From Fennellomyces sp. T-0311 (lineage: Eukaryota > Mucoromycota > Mucoromycetes > Mucorales > Lichtheimiaceae), in the NCBI GenBank assembly GCA_025266875.1, contig JALLLT010000012.1:310001-374000 (forward strand): 64,000 nt of DNA, given 5' to 3'. Shown in pieces: positions 10,840 through 20,234 of the stretch. The notes beneath the pieces are model-generated. The model was not told the DNA's origin. It saw only the letters and a program-made list of their open reading frames with translations, and searched no databases. The first letter of the stretch is position 1. Every line of letters begins with the position of its first letter. Made by a program: the position numbers and the translations under genes.

Positions 10840-13800
10840 ATGCCACTACCGCAATGTCCAGACGCCGATCTAGCTCTGTTATCCAATGCCATCGCTCAAT
10901 GTCCACGCATCGTACCACTCAATGATGACATGGATGACAATAACAGGAGAACACTTGCTCTCAATGTCAAAAAACTGAAGCGATTCCTAACAACAGACGC
11001 GACAAAGCTGATCCAAGTAATGCATAAAGTGAACAAACAAACCAAACTTGAATTCTGAATCGATCGTATACAGTGGGCATACGCAATTTTACGAACGCGA
11101 ACGCCATCGAATGGTAATGCTGGCCATTGACATTTTGGTGATCTTAATCCTTTTTTTGCAGGCACCATTGACGCCACTGCTGTCTCAAAAATACTTGGGG
11201 ATTCTGTCAATGTCGCCTTGATCGATCTCGTTGTTGAAAGTATTGGTTTTTGCGAAGCTATTGACGATAGGTAAGAGCTTCGTATTTCAAATTCACTATT
11301 TGGTTCAAAAGATTGATCAAATCCAGTGCTTTCGCTACATTACTCAATGTAATGCTATAGATACACACCATGTTACTATGACTAAATGTACTCTATGTAG
11401 CTCGGAAAGGATTCTATTGATTCCCCAACATCGATGCTTTGGCTTCTTTGTCTTGTGAGCGAAAGGCTACCAAAATGGTCAATCCCACGCATACACCAGT
11501 ATCTACTTTTATCGTTTGCCACAGCCGGGAATCCGCATATTGACGCATCCAAGTACGTGCACATCATTGACAGTATCACTAGTTAGCTTATTTTTTCCAC
11601 AGAGCAATCGATGGGGGCAGTGACATGGCTCGAGTTACGGTTCTTGGAGCTAGCTTGTTCTCACATCTACTGGAAAGACAGAAAGATTCGACTAAAAAAT
11701 CGATACAAGATCTACTGACGCAGTATTTCGACATGCTCCGTCGCTACCATGAAGGGATACAGGAGTCAGGTGTGTATTACTATGCTTTCCCACGAGTGCA
11801 CTAATACCAGCGATGTGTCATATAGAGACAACTGTCTACTTGCTAAGCTATCTCCTTTCACTTCCTCGGATTGCTCCCGACGTGGTGAGTGGTATGTGTA
11901 ATACTGATACTTGTAGGATTACTTAGTGACCTATCATACAGAATGCTGGAAGGATATTTTCACAAGACTTCATGTGAACAAGGTGCTGGGAGATATGTTT
12001 CTTCATGAGCGTGATACCAACCAATCTCTTGTCCGCTTATTGACTGGGTATATCATCGAAAGTACCGCAGCAACTTATCTACTAATCCACCTTAAATAGT
12101 GGAACTACTAGTGTGGCAACCGCTTTCCCTAGCTGGCTCTATACTGTCGCATTTGATAAGAATGGACTGATTATGAAGCACGCACTGGATATCGCCATTA
12201 CCCTTGATGCCATGGCATATGATAAACGACTGGGTCTCCATTATCTCATTCCTGTGAGCTTAATACTCGGTAGTGATTTGTGAACGAGAACTAAATGTAT
12301 CGTGTAGACTGGTGGGAAATCGATCATCGATACATTGAAGCCCTCATTCGATCAACTCGATCTTGAAGCAGCATCTGTGGACCTTGTAGATTGGATATTG
12401 CCGATCATAGGTTCCAAGTTCTCGGAACGTGGACCAGATGACTTAAAGATCCCACTATTCCTATTGCAAATGACAGCGTTGCGGAGTAACACGTCCGATA
12501 CTGCAGTGGATATGTTTGTGGACTTGATAACTCGACTGGATCGAGGTGCAACGATCAATATATCACAAGCGGATGCTGGAGCGCGCTATCTCGTGCTGAA
12601 CCTTGTAGCTGCTGCGGAGGAAAAATGGCCAGGCATATTCCAGTAACGCTTCAAGCATGATGCTGTTTTTTTTCCAAATGTTAACATGCCTCAATAGAAC
12701 GATTCTAGAACGAGTATTCTCAAAGGCGATTGCGATGCATATTGCTAACAGTGGGGGATCAATTAACGTTGAAAAGATCCTGACAAACCTATCAATGTTG
12801 TTTGAAGAAGCACCTGACAGCAGCTACATTAATCGGCCAGGATTCAACGCCTTCCAAAGTTATATGAAGCAACGCTGTCGTCAAGTATTGTTGCTTTTTG
12901 TTAATCACCCATCTATGGAATGCCGCGCTCTTGGATATCGCGTTTTGAGTCATTCACACTTTTGGGAAGAGGACAGTACCAATGTCGACTCGGCTTCAAT
13001 TTCGAAATTGTTGATGGACGCATGGTTCAGACATATGAAAAGTCGCTATACATTTTTCAAAGAGAACGATGAATCTTTAGTGCTGGACGAACTCGAGCAT
13101 CTGAGTGGGTTTTTTTTATTATTCAAAATATGCTTTGAAAGTAGCAACTAACGGCTTTTCTGTAGTTACGCAGTGCTGTCAGAATTTAGGATTTGCAAAA
13201 TCGATCTTTAGTGTGGCATTGGATGGAATTACTGGAGGTGCTCTGGAGCTGTTTCCTACCGTGGATCTCGACGCTTTGCGGCGTGAAAAGATGGATCTGT
13301 TCAGTAAGGTGCGAGATGCCAATTCAAACAGCACGAACAAGGATCAGCAAAGGGGCACTATCAGTGCGCTGCAGCAGAACGGCCATCCCAATCAACGACG
13401 ACCTCCTCAATTCCTTAAAGCCTATCCACAACTACAAGATATGCTGTATGAATCTTCTTTTCCACGTTGGCTGGGCGGTTAATTGGTTATATAGAGAATT
13501 ACAGGATCAAGTTTACATAGACAATATCGAACGATCAGCCAACCTGTTTTGCAAGTTTCAGGAGCAATCGCAGTATACTCCAGGTATGTACTCCCCTAAT
13601 ATCTTTAATAACTACGTCTTATATTTCTTGGATAATAGAGCACAAGTCTGCAATAGGCTTTCATATCTTATCACATCTATCGGCAAGATGGCCATCTGCC
13701 ACAGCATCTATAGAGGCCTACGACGAAGCTCTCCCAAAAAACATTCCCTCTGCAAGGTACCTTTTATTCATCTCATTTTAGCTGACTTCTCATCCAAATC

Positions 13801-14375
13801 ACAGAGATATTGCCATTGGCAACACCTTCAAAGATCATCCCGTCCTATTTCTTATCGTTGAAAAGTGTGCAAATTCCTCTCGATCCGCTGGAGGTGAACT
13901 ATTACGCAGCATATTAGTTTACTTTATTGTCTTCTGGCATATGGATCAAGTTGTTCAAGCGGCGACTACACTCAAATATGCCACGCAACTTGAAGAAACG
14001 GCTCGGTTGATTATACTGATGAAAAATGTAAGGGAGATCATGCGCAAAGCGGAATATAGTACTAATAACATGATGATTTTTTAGATGTTGCCGGAGTCAC
14101 TTCATAATGTCTACAAACTTTTCCCGTTTATATCAGCTCGGGATATTGGCCACGTTCTTCACCAATCTATATGGCCGTACATCCGATGGCATCCGACAGC
14201 TTCAGACATTCCGGGATTGGGGACTTCTGCTCAAACATCACAAAATGATGCTGATCTTGAGGCAAGATGCAGGAGTCATCTATCATCTATATATCAGCAA
14301 CGGCTTGGAATCCTAGGCGCGGCACCAAATTGGCAACAAGCATTCAGACAAGTTGGTCAGGAGTTGAATTTGTAA
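10840..14375 (+). CDS. INTS5: Integrator complex subunit 5-like helical-repeat protein
   Basis: INTS5 is a core helical-repeat scaffold of Integrator, the nuclear complex that cleaves and terminates snRNA and paused Pol II transcripts. The frame is followed over about thirteen exons (10840-11016, 11074-11113, from 11162, and on to 14375), all with consistent phases; one join uses a GTAAGG donor near 13303 and a TATCAG acceptor near 13369. The product is almost entirely alpha-helical, roughly 940 residues. The C-terminal third matches human INTS5 as I remember it: FHVGW followed by a Gln/Glu-containing helix, then RDIAIGNTFKDHPVLFLIVE (human [20 protein letters not shown]), LLRSILVYFIVFW, and MLPESLHNVYKLFPFISARD (human [20 protein letters not shown]). 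The N-terminal two thirds I could not align. No other domain is visible. Moderate confidence; the alternative is an unrelated HEAT-like protein. Confidence 0.62.
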
Positions 14376-14388
14376 ATAGCAAAGCATG

Positions 14389-14394
14389 AATAAA
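14389..14394 (+). terminator. Poly(A) signal after the INTS5-like gene
   Basis: A canonical AATAAA hexamer lies 14 bases past the TAA stop of the INTS5-like gene. Confidence 0.5.
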
Positions 14395-14725
14395 GTTGTA
14401 GTGCTAAGCCGTCTCCCTTTGCATGTAACTTTAACTTTTTTCTTACCCGCAAACCATCAAATGAAGGACACGTATAATGTAATTGAGGCAATATCAGATG
14501 TCCTAAACTGTATTATCGATATTTTCCGGAAATTATGGTAACTTTAATACAACGGGCGATCATTTTGTAATACAATAGGTGACACAGGAAAAAGTGCACT
14601 TTGACAACTGTACTTCTCAATCATAGACACTATTTGCTCTCATATAAGAATTCAAAAGCATCTGTGCATATACCTATACATGAGATAAACATCCAGTATA
14701 TCATTGGCGGGTCTTTATATGTGAA

Positions 14726-15554
14726 TTACGCGTAGCTCCCTCCTAAGCCACTATACTTCTGTATAACATACATTGTAATAAGTACCACGAGCAAGCCTTG
14801 GGTCATAGGCGGTACTGGAGGGTCAGAAAATGCTACTGGAATAACACAGACAAGGTCAAAGATAAGCAAAACTATGATGGCTAAAAGGAATAAGCAGCTG
14901 GATAGATACGATATTACTGTATCCAAGAGTGTCGTCGCCTTCAGGTGAGAAACAGTGCCAGCGAGAATAATTTGATTCAAAACGACGGCAAGATTGACCA
15001 CACCGGGATAGATGTAGATGTATGGAGGGGAAGCTTGCAGGTCTACCGGATTTTGTTCCGATTGTACATTGGTATATTGGATTGGCTCTTGTTTCTGATT
15101 TACTGCGCCCTGTAAAAGGAGATCTCGCTGTTCATTATCACGCTGTTGATTATTTTGTTGCCGCGCGTTATTGGTGCTCCCAGCTTGTGAATTTGTGCGA
15201 AGGCCCCGGGAAGTCCACCGCTTGCTCATGAGGTACCATGGTGCAACTCCAGATTTCTGGCACGGTATAGAGCCAAACACAAGGCGCATTACGCATTACG
15301 TGTCGAAAAGTGGTCAAGTGCTCGTGATATCGACTCGGGGTGTAGTCAAGCTCAAAGTCGTGTGTAATGTTTAAATCTCGCCGAACTTGTTCTTTCAAAA
15401 TGATATAATTCACTTCCCTATCAAAGTCCAGTTGCAGTATTTTACTTGTGTTTTGGTTTAGTGTAGATGATATGTGCTCGATGTAAAAGGTGAGCATAGT
15501 ATTGCCGGTGTTGGATACTTCTTGCATTATTTGATAGTTAGTGTGTTGCAGCAT
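14726..15554 (-). CDS. PB1/ubiquitin-like fold protein with C-terminal membrane region
   Basis: I do not recognise this gene by name. Two exons (15554-15219 and 15142-14726, both phase 0, 76-base intron with a GTGGAC donor and CAACAG acceptor) give about 250 residues. Residues 20-105 look like a beta-grasp domain of PB1 or ubiquitin type: FYIE near the start, ILQLDFDREVNYIILKEQV, FELDY, then a last strand VWLYTV. A Gln/Asn-rich linker follows, then two or three hydrophobic segments (VVNLAVVLNQIILAG; LSSCLFLLAIIVLLIFDLVCVIPVAF; GLLVVLITMYVIQ) near the C-terminus. It is related in sequence to the genes at 17439-17762 and 16195-16345. The start could be the internal Met at residue 20, which is where the paralogue begins. 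The splice is a proposal; without it the two halves are in different frames. Confidence 0.5.
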
Positions 15555-17438
15555 TGACTACGTACAACGGTTTCTGATTTTGTATGCAATGCGCGATGGA
15601 AAAATTTATAGCTACACGGAGAAGGAATGATATACTTTTATTCCTCCCCCAAAAAAAGTACTGATGTAACTTGAGAAACATATATCATCCATGTCCGCTT
15701 CAAACATGTTGTAATGCTAACTGTGTAACATGAAGCATGTATATGCGAGCAGTACTGTGCAGCAAAAATCTTACCAAGCGACGGTATCGCAAAGCTTCTT
15801 ATACAGCGTGTTGTATCCAACATGAACATGTCCTAACAAGCTTCTCTGTCATCTACGCTGTCCGCCAGCGAATAAGAGCTTTCCATCCTTACCACCGCTT
15901 CCCACTTCCGACATCGGAACGTTGAGCTTCATGCTTACCAAATACTCAGCCAATCAGGTTACTCATCCACACGACCTTCCGGTCAACGCGTCTCTTCACG
16001 GATATGCTCTGTCAGCATTCATCCTATCAATCATCACGATCTGTAACTGCTCAATGATAATAAGGTTGACATTACACATCACTCACGGAAACGCCGGCTT
16101 AAGGAAATCCCATCATGAATAAGCATTTATTATAAATAAAGAGAGCAAAACATATGTTACCTTTTTGAGTCTCGTTGACATATTTGTCTTTTACACTTGC
16201 TCCTCTCTTGATACTTCAAAGGTGATGTAATTCACTTTACCACTAAAATCAAGCTGCAGTATTGCGTGTACACTTTGTCCCATTGTAGTCGGTATGAGTT
16301 CGATAAAAAAAAGGTGAACGTTTCACCTGTATTAGCTAATCATAATCCATTATTGGCGTAGATAAAAATCGGTCGACTGTAGCATTGGCTACAATGAGCA
16401 AAAATTGAACAAAGAGGAAATCAAATCCCTTTATTAATGCTATGGATATTATAAGGAGCGAATCCCTAAAAATAAAGATTTTTAGAATGTGCGAGCTCAA
16501 AAGGCCTTAACCGGTTTCCGTCATTTTTTTTTGTTTTTCTAAACATTTAAAAGTAGATATAATCCTTCACACAAAATTAGTAGTAAGTACGTCAATGTAG
16601 TAAAGAAAAACCATATAAGAGGAAAGGAGAAGAAGGTCTAATGGTAATGATGTAGGAAACTGAGTAACTAATCGAACAAAGTGTGTTGATGATAATAGCA
16701 ATAAATACAAAAGAATTATCCAGAAAATAAACAAAATTATGTACCGGAAATCGATGCCTTAATGTAGCGTCGATATGTATGTTCAATTCAGACCTACCAA
16801 GCTCGATCACTTTTGTAGGTAACTTAAGTTGACTTGCTGCTAACATAAGTCCAACACTAGTGATATACGTACCCCGAACGTCCAGTGACTCTGAAGGAAG
16901 TATTGGTGCATTTTCATGCTAAATTTCTAAAGTCGTCACTACTTCTGCTATATTCAACCACCAGCTACGCATATACTTAAGCCTTAGATTCGTGTTGGAG
17001 ATTACTGTTACTAGTATACGTGACACCACCATCATCTTCAGTCCTTTGTGGAAAGGCGCTAATGCAACCATTACCGGCAGTTTCTCTGTCATGGTCATCA
17101 TATACGTACTTGAAAGATAATTGAAATGTTGAGTAGACTGATCGTCACATAATAATGCATACCGTTCAATGACCTTCCACGTCCCATTAGCAATATTAAC
17201 TACACTGGCTTGCCGGTACCTATCTTATTATTCGGTTTTCTTTGTGAATTAGATGATCTGATGGTATCAGTCGATGCACATAGTACGTATCAGCATCACT
17301 CTTTGTCTTTTTGTTTACCGACATCGACCTTTCGCTCTCATTGTCTTTTTTACTCTCGATATGAAACACTGCGCTATAAAAGAACTCAGAAGTAATCAAC
17401 TTTATATTGAAGCATAAAGCCTGCAAATAATTTCTACA
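15555..17438. other. Spacer inside the PB1-like cluster with decayed coding remnants
   Basis: Besides the broken copy at 16195-16345, the minus strand at about 16750-17220 has protein-like pieces in several frames (for example YRQASVVNIANGTWKVIER, and LDVRGTYITSVGLMLAASQL) separated by stops. I could not join them into one reading frame. They may be a decayed gene or exons with splice sites I misjudged. The rest is AT-rich with nothing supported. Confidence 0.35.
16195..16345 (-). pseudogene. Broken copy of the PB1-like domain
   Basis: On the minus strand this segment aligns base for base with the first 45 codons of the beta-grasp domain encoded at 14726-15554. It reads FIELIPTT..., then ILQLDFSGKVNYITFE, against FYIEHISST..., ILQLDFDREVNYIILK in the intact gene. 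The position of the intact gene's internal ATG is ACG here. An expanded T run (about 16307-16314 on the complementary strand) adds a base and shifts the frame just before the aligned segment. No continuation of the domain is found beyond the middle. I infer a partial duplicate that has decayed. Confidence 0.6.
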
Positions 17439-17762
17439 ATGGCAACGTATCAATCCCGAATCCTCGACTTCTATATCGAATGCCCAGCCATCCCGAGCTG
17501 CGGTAACCGAAACATAATACTCAATTTCAGATACAGGGCTATTCAAGGCGTACACTATCAAGAACTGAAGGGGCGAGTACGAATAGCCATGGGTATTCCA
17601 GATGAAGTTGACTTTGACCTGGACGATCAAAGAGACAGCTATAAATTGCCAACTGGGTTCTGCGATATATTCAGGGATGAGCCATATATTCGGCTACGTG
17701 TTGGTTCGCCTGCACGATTCGTCAGCAACTATAACATGAACATGATAAACTATCGATGGTGA
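17439..17762 (+). CDS. Small soluble PB1/ubiquitin-like protein, paralogue of 14726-15554
   Basis: Unnamed single-exon gene of 107 residues. It begins MATYQSRILDFYIE and shows the same strand-helix pattern as the gene 2 kb upstream on the other strand: FYIE, IILNFRYRAIQGVHYQELKGRV, a VDFDLD strand, a variable loop, and a final PYIRLRV strand. Those landmarks line up with FYIE, ILQLDFDREVNYIILKEQV, FELDY and VWLYTV in the paralogue. It ends soon after the domain and lacks the linker and membrane segments of its relative. The fold assignment (PB1-like, for dimerisation with other PB1 domains) is inference from pattern only; a ubiquitin-like or RA-like domain is also possible. Confidence 0.5.
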   Translation: MATYQSRILDFYIECPAIPSCGNRNIILNFRYRAIQGVHYQELKGRVRIAMGIPDEVDFDLDDQRDSYKLPTGFCDIFRDEPYIRLRVGSPARFVSNYNMNMINYRW

Positions 17763-18344
17763 ACCTCGGAACTTATCAAATAATGGTGTGATACTTTATG
17801 CAATCATTGATGTCTAAAATCAATATTTATTGTATACTTAGTTTTCATGTAATAATTTTGTTGAGGCAAACTTTTTTGTTCGTCAATAACATCATTTTCG
17901 TGTGTTCTTTGCGGGCACTGTGACTACATCGCCAGCACATGATCGATGGTCTGTTAATCGCCTGTGCATTATGTACAATATCCGATCCAAGTGCTTTAAA
18001 ATGCTATAAAACAGCCTGTGTACAATTCGATTACCATTAAATGAATGGTTTACGACACGCACACAAATAAAAGCACTCTGCCCGTGCCAACACATCAGAA
18101 AATGATCCCTAACCGCTTATTAGAAAATCGGCGTATAGAGCCCCGTTTCCATGCCACGTGCAATTGTTTGGCGTTTTAATATAGGAGATGATCTACTTGT
18201 AGTCTGCAAGGGCTTACGACATAAGGTTTATAATTATTCGTGTTTCAACAGAAGCCTGTCAAAGAGCTCCGCCGAATATCACCTTGCGATTTTCAATCAC
18301 AGCCACAACTCGTCCCAAACAACGTCTTCACCACTATACAAAAA
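17763..18344. other. Intergenic before mL41
   Basis: AT-rich spacer and presumed promoter and 5' UTR of the ribosomal protein gene. Frames that run into the mL41 ATG from upstream have no conserved content, so I treat them as UTR. Confidence 0.45.
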
Positions 18345-18704
18345 ATGTTTGGTGTCCTTAAAGCATTACCAAGAGGCTCAAGCCGTCTTCCATTGAGTGC
18401 CAAGCGTGGTCACAACTACTATAAAGGTATTTTAAATTGTCATTTACGTTATTTAAACCTGGCATTCAGTCATTGACAATTTAATTAGGTACTGGTAGTG
18501 GTGCCATGGGCCGACACACCAAGAAAGGTGGTTACAAGATCGATTGGAATCGCGTACGGACGTTTGTTGTTCCTGATCTTGAAGGTTTCTCGGTAAACTG
18601 AAAGAATAAGTTTTAAATGGAAGGAAAGTAGCTGATGTTTGGAGTTCTAGCTTGGTCCCTATGTCTCTCGTAAAACCACTCGTCCACAGACTACACAACA
18701 ATAA
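18345..18704 (+). CDS. MRPL27: Mitochondrial large-subunit ribosomal protein mL41
   Basis: mL41 (yeast Mrpl27) is a protein of the mitochondrial large ribosomal subunit. Three exons (18345-18426, 18489-18592, 18651-18704) give about 80 residues with correct phases at both introns. The sequence shows the family hallmarks in order: LPLSAKRGHNYYKGTGSGAMGRHTKKGGY, then VPDLEGF, then LGPYVSRKT. The stretch SAKRGxxxYYKG...G..HTKKG matches the conserved N-terminal block of the family and the basic N-terminus serves as an import signal. The stop overlaps an AATAAA (CAATAAAT), which may be the poly(A) signal. Confidence 0.85.
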
Positions 18705-18758
18705 ATACAGCGCTCGAAATTTAGGCTTTTGTGGATGGAGGGGAATTGGGGCTTGTAT

Positions 18759-18775
18759 TATATATATATATATAT
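18759..18775. repeat. TA dinucleotide run
   Basis: A short perfect alternating TA tract in the 3' flank of the mL41 gene. Confidence 0.8.
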
Positions 18776-18991
18776 GGTTGCCTAGCTACAATTGATTTTC
18801 ATGACAACCAACCGTTTCCAATGATACACAAGGGTGAATGTTCCTGTTGAAGGACAAACCACCATAACAGTACTAAACCCGTATTTGCGGATAAGGGGCG
18901 GGTGTTCTCTGGGCATGCTCATCCCCGGTTTTTTGTCTCCCTTCAGTCCGACCCAAATTGTATATATGTTTATAGTTGCGATGGTATTATT

Positions 18992-18995
<4 letters not shown>

Positions 18996-19025
<30 letters not shown>
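18996..19025. repeat. GA dinucleotide microsatellite
   Basis: About 15 perfect GA units lie just past the stop codon of the minus-strand cyclin gene, in its 3' UTR or the convergent spacer with mL41. Confidence 0.9.
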
Positions 19026-19029
<4 letters not shown>

Positions 19030-19037
19030 ATAGAGTA

Positions 19038-20074
19038 TTACGGATGGATTAGACTGTAGGGCGGCGTCGGTAAGCGGTGGTTGTGATCGATATGCCAAGA
19101 GTGTCGTTGAGGTTGTGACTTGTTTGGCGTGACCAACCCATCGAAGCTTTGTGATGGTTGAAACTGGTGATAATCATACCTAGTTGCGACGCTGGTTGTG
19201 TATGTGGGATGGGCCCTGGTTGCACGACCTTCATGCGAAAGTTTGGATGACCGTGACTGTCTGCAGAACAGGTCGGATCCTGCACACTCCTCCTTTCGAT
19301 GCGACGATCGTCGATGGTGACGTTTGGGTTCTTCCGAGTGGATGGAGTGATGGTGATTTTTTGAATCGTCGCTGCCGCTATCGGTGCTGTTATTAGTGCT
19401 TGCGCTAAGACTTTTTTGCATTGCCACCATCCGATCATCGTCGACCTCCTTCCTCCGCCACTGCAGCTCCCTGCGCCGGTCTTCCTCTCGCACCCAATGC
19501 AACAGCAACTGATCTCCGTATTGCTGCAGCTCTTCTATCGGGACGTTGAGGTTGTAATCGTTGAGGTTCAAGAATTCCAGTTCCAGCGCATTCAATTCGG
19601 CAACCGGTAAGCCTCCGACCTATAGATTCACATGACAATCAGCTCTTATCGCCAGCATACAACCATTAACCGCACCTTTGCATAACGGGTGTTGGTGAAG
19701 AAGATATCGGAAAAGAATTTGCTTGCCACCATTATTCCCGAGATGACCAGACGGTGGATGTTGAACGAGTCAATCCGCAAGCCTGATGAGTTGCGCGACA
19801 TGCGATCAAAGTACACCAGGAGACTGAGAAAACATTCGTTTGTGCAAGGGCAGTATTTGAGAATACGAGTGAGGTATGAATGGATCGTTATGCTTGGGAT
19901 GGATCGAGCATAGAAGCAACTGTACGCAGACCGTTTGTCAGGATTGTGGTTGCTGGCTTGCAATTTGTCGTTTGTCTTGGTAATTCGTTCCAAGAGCCCC
20001 GTAATCATATTTATTGTTTCTGACGGCGGATGGTTGGCCAGATCGAAATGAGGCAATTCGTTGTTGTGGGTCAT
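19038..20074 (-). CDS. Pho80-like cyclin
   Basis: Pho80/Pcl-type cyclins activate Pho85-like CDKs, which control phosphate and glycogen responses. Two exons, 20074-19676 and 19619-19038, are joined across a 56-base intron. The cyclin fold is in order: ITIHSYLTRILKYCPC, LLVYFDRMS, FNIHRLVISGIMVASKFFSD, TRYAKVGGLPVAELNALELEFL. This fits the family core (Y..RI.KY, YIDR, HRLLI.....A.K..D, N..YAKVGG). The C-terminal 120 residues are Ser/His/Arg-rich and low complexity. The ATG at 20074 is preferred because the sequence just upstream (about 20104-20158) looks like a 5' UTR intron (GTACGT donor, TTTAG acceptor). It diverges from RCY1 with 160 bases between starts. Confidence 0.8.
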
Positions 20075-20234
20075 TATTGCAGTAGAACGGAATGGCAGAC
20101 GAAAACTAAAGCAGAAAAACAAAAGAAAGAGAATCAAGATGAAGGGAGAGACGTACAAAACTAAAGATGGGATTTTCATTTAAGCCCAGCAAAAGGTTCG
20201 GTTCTCTCTCTCTCCACTTGTCAGTTTCCGGACA
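20075..20234. promoter_or_regulatory. Short divergent promoter between cyclin and RCY1
   Basis: Only 160 bases separate the two start codons, so both genes must share this control region, part of which is the apparent 5' UTR intron of the cyclin. A TC-rich tract sits next to the RCY1 start. Confidence 0.5.

Noticed and set aside
17220..17630. 136-codon minus-strand frame over the small PB1-like gene
   Set aside because: Antisense to 17439-17762, whose product has a detectable paralogue, so the plus strand is the coding one.
20075..20179. N-terminal extension of the cyclin with a hydrophobic stretch (LYVSPFILILFLLFF)
   Set aside because: The hydrophobic residues come from a pyrimidine-rich segment with intron borders; cyclins of this type have no membrane helix.
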